Origin: PALSA-612 sp964595575
GTDB lineage: Bacteria; Actinomycetota; Thermoleophilia; Gaiellales; Gaiellaceae
DNA: 60,777 nucleotides
Assembly (NCBI GenBank): GCA_964595575.1
Contig: CAZQRA010000014.1
Coordinates: 1-60,777, forward strand
Direction of reading: 5' to 3'
The notes under the pieces were generated by a model. That model ran no database searches and had not been told where the DNA came from. It saw nothing but the letters and a program-made list of their open reading frames with translations. Within the stretch, counting starts at the first letter, position 1, and every line of letters begins with the position of its first letter. Below are positions 33,615 through 41,178 of this stretch, one piece after another. Position numbers and translations under genes: made by a program.

Positions 33615-34874
33615 CTAGGAGCGGCCGAAGAACCCGGCCAGGCGGAGGTGAGGACGCTCCTCGCTCCGGGCCAGGGCAAGGAGGCAGGCAAGGAGGGTGA
33701 TCGAGCCGCCCACTCCGAACGCGAGGGCGGTGCCTCCCGTGGCGGCCAGGAAGCCGGCCAGCATCCCCCCTGCCGGCTGGGCGCCGTTGAAGGCGTAGTA
33801 GTAGAGGCCGACCATCCGGCCGCGGAGGGCGTCCGGGGCCTCGAGCTGAAGCGTCGCGTTGGCGTTGGCGCTCCACAGCGTGAAGCTGAGGCCGGCTGCG
33901 AAGAGAAGCGCCCCTGCCGCCGGCAGCGACCGCTCGGGGGCGAGCAAGAGCTCCGCCAGGCCGAAGGCGCCCGTTCCCACGAGGAAGGTGCGCACGCTGG
34001 CCCGGGCCATCACGGCGGCGAGGAGGGCGCCTGCCAGGGCTCCAGCCCCGAAGCACGAGGTCAGGATGCCGAAGACGGCCGGGCCCGAGCGCAGGGTGTC
34101 CTTGGCAAGGACGGGGAGGAGGACGTTGAAGTTGAAGGCGAACGTGCTCGAGACGAAGACGAGCCCGAGCACGAGCGCCACCCGCGGCGTCCGCCGAGCG
34201 TAGCGGAGCGCTGCCAGCGTCCCTCGCAGCAGGGTGGGCGGCCTCCCTCCCCGCTCCAGGGGGACGAGCTCCTGGTCGCGCATGCGCGCTAGTCCCAGGA
34301 GGACGGCGAGGAAGCTGACCGCGTTCACGGCGAAGCAGAGACCAGGGCCGGCTGCTGCCACCACCGCTCCCCCCAAGGCCGGGCCGACGACCCGGGCTCC
34401 GTTGAAGAGGCTCGAGTTCAGGGCCACGGCGTTGGGCAGCTCCCGCGGGCCCACCATCTGGTAGGTGAGCGCCTGCCGGGCAGGGGCGTCGAGGACGAGC
34501 ACGCTGCCGCGCAGGGCGGCGATCACGTACACGTGCCACGGTCGCACGAGTCCCATCAAGGTGAGGGTGGCCAAGGAGGAGGCAAGGACCATGCCGGCGG
34601 CCTGGGTCGCGGCGACGAGGCGGCGGGCGTCCGCCCGGTCGACGAGGACGCCGGCGAAGAGACCCAGGGCGGTGAACGGCAGGAACTGACACAGGGCCAG
34701 TACCCCCACCGCCACCGGCGAGCCGGTCAGCTCGAGGACGAGCCAGGCGGTGGCCAGGTTCTGCATCCAGGTGCCGGTCACCGACACCACCTGACCCGCG
34801 AAGAAGAGCCGGTAGTTTCGGTAGCGGAGGCTGGCGAAGGCGCGGCGGTTGAGGCGGAGGAAAGCGGCCGTCAC
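33615..34874 (-). CDS. MFS efflux transporter (MFS_3/EntS-like)
   Basis: This 419-residue, 12-helix MFS protein is of the DHA3/enterobactin-exporter-like branch: FRNYRLFFAGQ-type start (LRYRNYRLFFAGQVVSVTGTWMQ), the loop DRADARRLV, and ALRGSVLVLDAPARQALTYQMVGPRELPNAVALNS. Start GTG at 34874 overlaps the marR stop by four bases. Its pairing with a MarR repressor is typical of an efflux pump induced by the compound it exports. The substrate is not predictable. Confidence 0.9.
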   Translation of the reverse strand: MTAAFLRLNRRAFASLRYRNYRLFFAGQVVSVTGTWMQNLATAWLVLELTGSPVAVGVLALCQFLPFTALGLFAGVLVDRADARRLVAATQAAGMVLASSLATLTLMGLVRPWHVYVIAALRGSVLVLDAPARQALTYQMVGPRELPNAVALNSSLFNGARVVGPALGGAVVAAAGPGLCFAVNAVSFLAVLLGLARMRDQELVPLERGGRPPTLLRGTLAALRYARRTPRVALVLGLVFVSSTFAFNFNVLLPVLAKDTLRSGPAVFGILTSCFGAGALAGALLAAVMARASVRTFLVGTGAFGLAELLLAPERSLPAAGALLFAAGLSFTLWSANANATLQLEAPDALRGRMVGLYYYAFNGAQPAGGMLAGFLAATGGTALAFGVGGSITLLACLLALARSEERPHLRLAGFFGRS

Positions 34875-35320
34875 CGCTCCCCCTCGAGCAGGGCGGCGAG
34901 CGGAGGGATGGCGGCAGCGATCGCCTCCCGCTCTCGGGGGTCGAGGCGGCGCAGCCGGGCTGCGAGCCAGGCGGTGCGGCGGGAGCGGACGAGGCGGAGC
35001 ACCCTCTCGCCTTCCCCCGTTACTTCCAGGGCCACCCGCCGGCGATCGCCCCGGGGGGCGGGGGCTCGGCGAACGAGCCCCATGCGCTCCAAGCGGGCGA
35101 CCTGCCTGGAGATGGCCGGCGGCGACATGCCCTCCTGGGCCGCCAGCCCGCGGACGCCGATGCCCGGCGCGCGCCGGATGGCCACGAGCAGCGACACCTG
35201 TCCTCCGGTCACGCCCAAGGGGTGCGCTTCCCGTCGAAGCTCGCGGGCAAGCTGGAGGAGGACCGGCCGCAGCCGGTTGGCGAGGGCGAGGGGATCCGCG
35301 CTGGTGATCGCCGAGGCCAT
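34871..35320 (-). CDS. MarR-family transcriptional regulator
   Basis: This 149-residue winged-helix regulator has MarR recognition-helix and wing sequence (GVRGLAAQEGMSPPAISRQVARLERMGLVRRAPAPRGDRRRVALEVTGEGERVL). It is first in a two-gene unit with the MFS pump. A 15-bp near-palindrome at 35327-35341 overlaps its promoter, so it probably represses itself and the pump until a ligand binds. Confidence 0.92.
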   Translation of the reverse strand: MASAITSADPLALANRLRPVLLQLARELRREAHPLGVTGGQVSLLVAIRRAPGIGVRGLAAQEGMSPPAISRQVARLERMGLVRRAPAPRGDRRRVALEVTGEGERVLRLVRSRRTAWLAARLRRLDPREREAIAAAIPPLAALLEGER

Positions 35321-35326
35321 GGGATC

Positions 35327-35341
35327 GTTAACAATGCTAAC
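35327..35341 (-). promoter_or_regulatory. MarR operator overlapping promoter
   Basis: GTTAACA-A-TGCTAAC is a 15-bp palindrome with one mismatch. It overlaps a TAGCAT -10 box (35339-35334, minus strand) and stands 6 nt upstream of the marR ATG, a classic autorepressor position. Confidence 0.7.
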
Positions 35342-35361
35342 AACTGGCCCAGGCGGGCGGT

Positions 35362-35391
35362 CCCGGGCCCCGGCTCGAGCCGGGGCCCGGG
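35362..35391. terminator. 30-bp perfect palindrome terminator
   Basis: Fifteen-base arms (starting CCCGGGCCCC) form a 13-bp stem with a TCGA loop, right after the stop of the collagen-like gene on the minus strand. It also insulates the marR promoter from upstream transcription. Confidence 0.75.
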
Positions 35392-35399
35392 ATTGTCGC

Positions 35400-36434
35400 T
35401 CAATCGGAGCCGTTCGAGGCCTTGGGGCTCGGCGGCTGAGCGACGCGGAAGTCCACGCTGTTGTCGTTCGTGTCGTTCCCGTCGGGAACGCGGGCGATGC
35501 TGCTTCCGGGCGCATCCACGGTGGGTGGGGCGGGCGCAGGCGCGGTCTCGACGAAGGCGTTCGTCGCTGTCCCGTACCCCACCGAGTCCACCAAGGCGCC
35601 GCTCGCGTCCCTGAGCCCGACTCCCCCGCCGCTCGAGGCAAGACCGGTGGCGAGGGATCGATCGGGCTCAGCCGAGCCGGCGTAGCCGCTGCCGGCGAGC
35701 AGGTAGAAGCTGCCGGGGGCGAGCACGGTGCCGTCGGGGATGGTGGCCAGCGTCGTGTCGGCCGTTCCCGTCGCTGACCGGTAGACGAGCTTGAAGCCCG
35801 ACAGGTCGGCCGAGGCGGAGCCGGCGTTGACGAGCTCGACGAACTCGTTGGCGGCGGCCCCCGTCGAGCCTGTCATGACCTCGTTGATGCGGACGAGGGT
35901 GTCCCCGCCTCCGCCTCCGCCGGTGCCTCCGCTCCCGCCGCTGGCGGCGACGCAGGTGAGGAGGACGCGGCCTTCTCCGTCGTAGCTCACGGCGATCGTT
36001 CCCGCTCCAGCGTTGCAGGAAAGGCCGTTGACGTCCTCGAGGGCGTCGATGCCGGGCCCGGGTGGACCCTGAGGGCCCTCCTCTCCTCTCGGTCCAGGCG
36101 GGCCGGGCGGGCCCTGCGGTCCAGGCGGGCCGGGCGGGCCCTGCTCCCCGGGGAGGCCCTGCGGTCCGGGCGGGCCCTGCGGCCCGGGCTCTCCTCGCTC
36201 TCCGGGCGGGCCGGGGGGCCCTTGAGCGCTCCACGACACCGGGCGCTCGCTCGGGCGACAGGCTCCCGGGCTACTCACCAGGCGCAGAAGCCCTCCTCGC
36301 TTCTTGGCGCAGGCGGCGATGACCTCGCTTGCCTCCAGAGCTCCCACGCTCGCCGCCGCCACAGCCGAGAGCAGCGCCGCCGCCGCCAGGACGAGGGCGG
36401 CTGCTCGCCAGCGTCTCCTCGTCGTTCTTCGCAT
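35400..36434 (-). CDS. Exported collagen-like protein with lamin-tail domain
   Basis: This 344-residue protein has a signal peptide (about 1-35), a short Cys-containing region (ACAKKRGGLLRLVSSPGACRPSERPVSW), then about 20 uninterrupted Gly-X-Y triplets (about 77-134, with GPPGPPGERGEPGPQ style) that should fold as a collagen triple helix, and a Gly-rich linker. A C-terminal lamin-tail domain begins near VRINEVMTGSTGAAANEFVELVNAG, with the DLSGFKLVYR and LAPGSFYLLAG strands. Likely a surface fibre or spore/sheath-like structural protein. ATG 36434 has GGAGGGG before it. The ORF is open further upstream but that part lacks a signal peptide. Confidence 0.85.
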   Translation of the reverse strand: MRRTTRRRWRAAALVLAAAALLSAVAAASVGALEASEVIAACAKKRGGLLRLVSSPGACRPSERPVSWSAQGPPGPPGERGEPGPQGPPGPQGLPGEQGPPGPPGPQGPPGPPGPRGEEGPQGPPGPGIDALEDVNGLSCNAGAGTIAVSYDGEGRVLLTCVAASGGSGGTGGGGGGDTLVRINEVMTGSTGAAANEFVELVNAGSASADLSGFKLVYRSATGTADTTLATIPDGTVLAPGSFYLLAGSGYAGSAEPDRSLATGLASSGGGVGLRDASGALVDSVGYGTATNAFVETAPAPAPPTVDAPGSSIARVPDGNDTNDNSVDFRVAQPPSPKASNGSD

Positions 36435-36671
36435 CGATCCCCTCCTTTCTCCAGACAGACGAACGCCCCCAACCGGTAGCGGCCCCATGACCCGGGCGGG
36501 GATGGGCGAGGGTAAGTCGCCTCTCCCTCGACACAGGAACGACACAGGGAAGGCCCCAAGGTGCCGTCAGCGCGCCCTCTCTCTGTCAAAGCTGCTACCG
36601 GGGCTTCCCGCTCGACCCAGGCGCCTCTACCCTCGTCGTTGGCTTCTGCGACAACGACCAAGGAGGGACCG

Positions 36672-38087
36672 ATGAGGGCTCGATCTCTGTGGCATCGAGG
36701 CGGCGCCGCTGCCTTGGGCCTAGCGGTCGGTGCCGGCGTGGCCTTGGCTGTCCTCGCCGCTGCCGGCGCTTCTTCCCAAGCAACCGCGACCTCCAGGGGG
36801 AGCGACGCCGGGCGTAGCGTGCTCGAGGTGAGCCACCTTCCTCCGCTCCTCAGGCTCCCCGGCGAGGCGCCCGAGCTTCGCTACGACATCTACTGCGTGC
36901 GGCCGGGCGACGACGGCCTGGAGGGCGAGAGTCCCTGCGAGGCTGGGGGCACGGTGTTCGTCCGGGCCGGCTCGAGCGGTCCCTTTCGGGCAGTTCCGCT
37001 CGAGCTCGACGTGGGCGCCGTCGAGGGACGCTACGTCGCTCGGATACCCGCCGACATCGCCGCCTCGCCGCAGGGATTCTCCTACTACGCGGTCCTGGAG
37101 GACAAGGCCACCGGCGCCGCGGCCACTGTCCCCGCCGGCGGGAGCGCCGCCCCCCAGCGGAGCTTGCGCCTCGACCGACCGATCACGGTGGCTCTGGGGT
37201 CGCACCGCTTCGGCGCTACTCGCCCCGCTTCGGCGCGGGTTCTCCAGGCCCGGTGGGGCGACGGCCCCGACGAGGTGGGCCTGGAGCCCGGCCCCTCCTC
37301 CCAGCCGATCGGAGGAGCCTCGTTCGACGTGGCGCCTTCGGGGGCGGTGACGCTCTTGGACGAGGCGCACCGACGGCTCTTGCGATGGCAGCCCGGCTCG
37401 GTCCGTCCCCAGACGATCCCCGTAGCGATCAACGGCACCATGGCCGACCTCTCGGCGGCACCCGACGGCTCCCTCTACGTGCTGGAGACGACCAGCTCCG
37501 ACGGAGGCCCCCCTTTTCTCCGCCACTTCGCCCCTGACGGACGGGAACGGGGACGCGTACGCCTGGTCGACCGCACCTCCTCCCAGCTTCGCCTTGGCCC
37601 CGACGGCCCGGTGGCCCTCCAGTACCCCTCGGCCCAGTGGATGCCCGTTGCCCGGGGCGAGGGCACGGTGGCCCCGCTCGCTCAGGCAGCGGGCGGCCGA
37701 GCGGGGCGGCCGACCGCGGGGGGACGGGAGGTGGTCGTCTTCCACCGGCCCGACGAGGTGCGGGCAGCTTTGGTGACCGCCCAGGGCGTGGCCCAAGCCT
37801 GGCGCGTCACGAGCGCCACGCCTCTAGGAGAGATCCAGCTGGCGGAGCCTCTCGATTCGGGCCTCCTCCTCGTCTTCCGGGTGTACGAGGAGGGTCGGGA
37901 CGAGTTCGAGGCCCTCGTCCTCGACAGACGGGGTCTAGCTCGCCGGTTCTCGCTCCACTCGGCCGACTGGGCGGAGACGGCTCCCCTGTCGCGCTTCCGC
38001 AGGGTCGGCTCCTCCCTCTACCAGCTCGGCTCGAGCGCCGAAGGCGTGTTCGTCGATCGCTACGACCTGGAGGTGACTCGCCGATGA
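36672..38087 (+). CDS. Exported protein with likely beta-propeller, unknown function
   Basis: No named family is recognised for this 471-residue protein. A signal peptide (LGLAVGAGVALAVLAAAGASS) is followed by a beta-rich N-terminal domain of about 150 residues with a Cys pair (YDIYCVRPGDDGLEGESPCEAGGTVFVR) resembling an immunoglobulin-like fold. The C-terminal half has repeating strand motifs (FDVAPSGAVTLLDEAHRRLLRW, DLSAAPDGSLYVLE, RLGPDGPVALQ) that suggest an NHL-type propeller. AGGAGGG precedes the ATG. It is first of three coupled genes for exported proteins. A GTCGTTG...CAACGAC inverted repeat (36635-36658) lies just upstream. Confidence 0.72.
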   Translation: MRARSLWHRGGAAALGLAVGAGVALAVLAAAGASSQATATSRGSDAGRSVLEVSHLPPLLRLPGEAPELRYDIYCVRPGDDGLEGESPCEAGGTVFVRAGSSGPFRAVPLELDVGAVEGRYVARIPADIAASPQGFSYYAVLEDKATGAAATVPAGGSAAPQRSLRLDRPITVALGSHRFGATRPASARVLQARWGDGPDEVGLEPGPSSQPIGGASFDVAPSGAVTLLDEAHRRLLRWQPGSVRPQTIPVAINGTMADLSAAPDGSLYVLETTSSDGGPPFLRHFAPDGRERGRVRLVDRTSSQLRLGPDGPVALQYPSAQWMPVARGEGTVAPLAQAAGGRAGRPTAGGREVVVFHRPDEVRAALVTAQGVAQAWRVTSATPLGEIQLAEPLDSGLLLVFRVYEEGRDEFEALVLDRRGLARRFSLHSADWAETAPLSRFRRVGSSLYQLGSSAEGVFVDRYDLEVTRR

Positions 38088-38713
38088 TCTCCGTGCCTGC
38101 CCGCGCTTGTCTTCTTTCCTTCGCCGTAGCGACCGCCCTGGGGGCCGGGGGCGGAGCCTTCGCCTACCACACCAAGTTCGTGGCCCAGAACTGCAACACG
38201 AACCCTCCCCAGCCGACCTCGTACTTCACCCGGGACGGATCGATCACCGTCGCCCTGCGGGCTCGCTACGAGGGTTACCAGTGGGGCGGAGGTTGCTGGA
38301 ACGACAACGATCGCGACGACTCGCCCGGCGACCCCGTCCAGGATCCCAACACCGGGGGCGAGGGCGGCGACTGCTCTGGGTTCACCTTCAAGGTCTGGCG
38401 GGAGTCCACGAACGAGGGCGACGCCGGGGCCTACCAGTGGAACATGCTCCGGTTCGTGCACGGGCCCTACTCCGCGGCTCGCTTCAAGGCGGGGGACGGA
38501 GCGCCCAACGTCACCTACCCCAAGTCCGGCCTCATCCGCATGGACGCCTTGGCCAGCACCTCCCACATCGGCATGATCTACGCCCGCAACCCCGACGGCA
38601 CCGACCAGATCGTGGAGGCAAAGGGAGAAGCCTACGGGACCAACATCTGGGTGCGGACCTACCGGGGCGACTCGGCCTACAGCGGTGTTCGGCGCCTGGG
38701 CTGGAGCGCCTAG
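38084..38713 (+). CDS. Exported NlpC/P60-like cysteine peptidase
   Basis: This 209-residue exported protein has a signal peptide (about 1-27) and an NlpC/P60-like papain fold: catalytic C97 in GGDCSGFTFKVW, H161 in TSHIGMIYARN and a third polar residue near IVEAKGEAYG. The loop DNDRDDSPGD may bind calcium. Such enzymes cut peptidoglycan stem peptides or act as related hydrolases or transglutaminases. Its ATG overlaps the preceding stop (ATGA), linking it to the propeller-like protein. Weak overall similarity means the family call rests mainly on the two catalytic motifs. Confidence 0.7.
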   Translation: MISVPARACLLSFAVATALGAGGGAFAYHTKFVAQNCNTNPPQPTSYFTRDGSITVALRARYEGYQWGGGCWNDNDRDDSPGDPVQDPNTGGEGGDCSGFTFKVWRESTNEGDAGAYQWNMLRFVHGPYSAARFKAGDGAPNVTYPKSGLIRMDALASTSHIGMIYARNPDGTDQIVEAKGEAYGTNIWVRTYRGDSAYSGVRRLGWSA

Positions 38714-38720
38714 TCGCGCC

Positions 38721-39374
38721 GTGGCGCTCGCTGCCGCCCTGGCGTTGGCTGGGGCGGCAGCGAGCTGCGGGGGCGGGGGAGGAGCTCCCGATCGTCTCCT
38801 CGGCGGCAGCCCGCCGCCTCGGATGGAGGTGGCAGTGGAAGGGGCGAAGGGCGAAGTCGTCCTCACGCGCTGGCGCGCGCTCCCGCGAGGCCAGGCTCGA
38901 CTTGTCTCGTGCCTTCAGGCCCTCGGGGGAGTCAGGCGCTCAGCTGGGCCGGCGATCGAGCGGGTAGGCACGGACAGCCTGACGATTACCCTCCGGGAGC
39001 CCGGGGGAAGGAGGGTTCTGGGCTGCGACCGAGGTCCTGGGCGGGGCGAGGGGCGCTCCCCCTGGTGCGGGCTGGCAGAGGGGCGGCTGCGTGGCGGGCG
39101 GCTGGTCGATCCTCGCCTCGGCATCGGCTGCCGATCGAGGGAGGGACGTCCGCTCGGCTTCGCCTGGGTCCTTCCGGGGGCGAGCGCGAGCTACCTCGCG
39201 GTCGAGCGACGGGGATACCTGGAGGTGTACCCCGTGGTGGGAAGGCTGCCCGTTCGGGTCGTGACCGAGGACGTCCGCGCCGAGGAGGCGCGGGCCACCT
39301 TCCGGCTGGCCGAGTTCGATCGCCGGGGAAGGCTCCTTCGGAGGTATGCCCTGGAGGCTGTCGTGGCCGGCTGA
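38721..39374 (+). CDS. Putative lipoprotein of unknown function
   Basis: This 217-residue protein starts with a short hydrophobic leader ending in GAAASC followed by GGGGG, a plausible lipobox (C about residue 16), so it may be tethered to the membrane. The mature part is beta-rich and arginine-rich with three further cysteines (VSCLQAL, RVLGCDRGPG, WCGLAEG, IGCRSREG region). I cannot name a family. Start GTG 38721, 7 nt after the NlpC/P60 stop; an upstream GTG at 38685 is possible. Third gene of the exported-protein operon. Confidence 0.62.
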   Translation: MALAAALALAGAAASCGGGGGAPDRLLGGSPPPRMEVAVEGAKGEVVLTRWRALPRGQARLVSCLQALGGVRRSAGPAIERVGTDSLTITLREPGGRRVLGCDRGPGRGEGRSPWCGLAEGRLRGGRLVDPRLGIGCRSREGRPLGFAWVLPGASASYLAVERRGYLEVYPVVGRLPVRVVTEDVRAEEARATFRLAEFDRRGRLLRRYALEAVVAG

Positions 39375-39384
39375 GGGGCGACGA

Positions 39385-39777
39385 TCAGGGGTAGCGGCGG
39401 GGAGCAGGACCGTCGGGGACGAGGTAGCCGAGGAGCCTGCGGTGGCCGGCGACGAGATCGTAGGCCCGGTCCAGGATGGGCTCGGCCCGGCGGGCGAGAG
39501 CAGCCGCGCCCGGTAGACCTAGTAGGAGCTCGAGGAGGGCGACCGCCGCTTCGCCTCGGGAGAGGAGCGGGCCCTCGACCTGAGCAAGCCGCCAGGCCCG
39601 GAAGCGCTCCCCGGGAGGAAGCGCTGCCACGAGCGGCGCCGCCTCCTCGTCGTCCAAGGGGAGCAGGGCCAGCCGCTCCCGTCGATCGAGGCGTGCGACC
39701 ACCCGCGCCGCCCAGCGACAGAGGCGTCACCCGGAGTCGTAGAGGAGGACTGGGCGCTGGAGGGGAGAGACGGTCAC
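39385..39777 (-). CDS. Selenocysteine-containing DCC-family (DUF393) thiol oxidoreductase
   Basis: This 130-residue protein is read through an in-frame TGA at 39729-39727. The sequence before it is VLLYDSG and after it R-L-C-R-W, so the TGA sits at the first cysteine of the DCC family's DxxCxxC redox motif, giving U17-R-L-C20. Downstream coding is normal for the family (AARVVARLDRRERLALLPLDDEEA ... VALLELLLG ... DRAYDLVAGHRRLLG). The length matches DCC proteins. GTG 39777 overlaps the stop of the coiled-coil gene (GTGA). A hairpin follows the TGA with a GGUGGU loop. I infer a selenium-using disulfide reductase; DCC proteins have no settled physiological role. Gene callers would truncate it to start at 39702. 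Confidence 0.82.
39689..39713 (-). promoter_or_regulatory. Candidate SECIS hairpin of the DCC selenoprotein
   Basis: Counting after TGA on the minus strand, nt 14-17 pair with 35-38, 19 with 34, and 21-23 with 30-32, leaving G18 bulged and C20/A33 mismatched, around the loop GGUGGU at 24-29. The loop starts 23 nt after the TGA and begins GGU like the peroxiredoxin hairpin. The GC-rich context makes chance pairing possible. Confidence 0.5.
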
Positions 39778-40448
39778 CTGGCCTCGAGCCGCCGGCGAAG
39801 GCCGGCGACGCCGCCGGCGAACAGGGGGTCGCCGAGCAGAGCGGCACCCATCTCGTTCGCCTCCCTGACGACGCCCTCGCGCTCGCGCTCGAGCCCGCTG
39901 CGGGCGAGGAGGAGGGCTGCCCGCGCCCTGCCCGCCCAGGCGGCCAGCTCCTCCGCTTGCCGGGGAGGGAGTCCCGGAGAGTCCACCCGCGGGCGGGCCT
40001 CCAGCTTCCCATGCGCAGTGAGGGCTGCTCTTGCGAGCACGGGGATGGTGCGGTCGGCCTCGAGCTTTCGCTCGTCGAGGGCCAGGATCGAGCGATCGAC
40101 GCGGGCCAGCGCCGCCTCCGCGGCGACCGCCGCTTCCCTGGCCCGGGCCGCTTCCCGCTCGGCCTCGGCGGCTCCTTCCCGGCTCGCGCGGCCGCGGGCG
40201 CGCTCCAGGGCCTGCTCGGCCTGCGCCTGCCGGGCGCGCCGTCGGGCGAGCTCTTCCACAGCCTCGCCTCGGCGCAGCTCGAGGGCGGCGCGCTCGATCG
40301 GGTAGCTCGTCAGGGCTGCCTGGATCTCCTCGGCGCTGCCCCGGATCCTCTCCACCTCGCGCTCGAGCTCCCGAAGCTCCTCGATCGCGCCTGCGAGCTC
40401 CCGATCGCGGGCCTCGAGGTCGCGCGCTCTGGCTACGGCGTCGTCCAT
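39774..40448 (-). CDS. Coiled-coil protein coupled to the DCC selenoprotein
   Basis: This 224-residue protein is almost entirely coiled coil (residues about 1-145, heptads rich in E, R, A and L, for example ELAGAIEELRELEREVERIRGSAEE), with a less charged C-terminal helix region. No signal peptide, cysteine or enzymatic motif. I do not recognise a family. The stop overlaps the GTG of the Sec-containing DCC gene, so the two are likely co-translated. A scaffold or partner role is only a guess. Confidence 0.65.
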   Translation of the reverse strand: MDDAVARARDLEARDRELAGAIEELRELEREVERIRGSAEEIQAALTSYPIERAALELRRGEAVEELARRRARQAQAEQALERARGRASREGAAEAEREAARAREAAVAAEAALARVDRSILALDERKLEADRTIPVLARAALTAHGKLEARPRVDSPGLPPRQAEELAAWAGRARAALLLARSGLEREREGVVREANEMGAALLGDPLFAGGVAGLRRRLEAR

Positions 40449-41178
40449 GGGGCCATTGTGCCCATCTGACTATTTCCTCGGCGGAGCGCCGGACTCTGCT
40501 TCTCCGCGGCACGCCCAGGACGAAAGCGACGGGGGTCGATCCGTGGATTTACACGTCATCAGATCGACATCCGGCGCTACTAGATCGACCCCTCCTTCAA
40601 ACGCCTCACGCAATCGATCGCAGCCTGGTGAGATCCCGAACGGGCGAAAGCCGGAGTTTGGCGCACGAGCTCCGCGGCCACCATGCCGAGATGGGTCGCG
40701 AGCGACAGCGCCGCGATCAGCTCGCCCAGCCGCGTCTCCCGCCCCGTGTGCCGCTCGGCCTACACCAGCTCAGCGCACGCTCCCGCGCACGAGCCAGGCG
40801 CGCGCGCCGAGCGACAATCGACCGTTCGGCGGGCCGAGGCGGCGAAGGTAGGCGTCGCGTAGCACGGCTTGGTGCTCTTCGCTGAGCGAGGCGCAGTAGG
40901 CGCCGGAAGGCGCGATCCCCGTCGGGAACGGCGACCAGTCACTCGTCCAGCTCTGACTCTCGGACGAGCTGGACGATCCGGGGGCGCTGAGAGGCGCTGA
41001 GCTCGAGCGACTGAACGGGTCGCCGAGACACGCGCGCGAGCCGTCGTCGCGGCCGCGCTCGTCCCACGTGCGCTCAACCAGCTGCTCGTCGTGATGGACG
41101 GCATCGACAGCCCGCCGTTCCTGCGCGGCGCCAGCTCGTCGCGGCCACCCGCCCGCGCCCGACTGGAAGCCGGCGATC
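40449..41178 (-). pseudogene. Gene remnants: methyltransferase C-terminus and regulator N-terminus
   Basis: No intact gene lies here. On the minus strand, about 40930-40772, a frame reads SDWSPFPTGIAPSGAY, then LSEEHQAVLRDAYLRRLG, then ARAWLVRGSVR and stop: the C-terminus of a class I methyltransferase with no N-terminus. Directly after it, about 40745-40591, ETRLGELIAALSLATHLGM begins, which resembles the start of actinobacterial HD-domain/LuxR regulators, but it stops after about 50 residues. The GC content and codon pattern here are less regular than in neighbours. The 40449-40590 part shows nothing recognisable. Confidence 0.5.
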
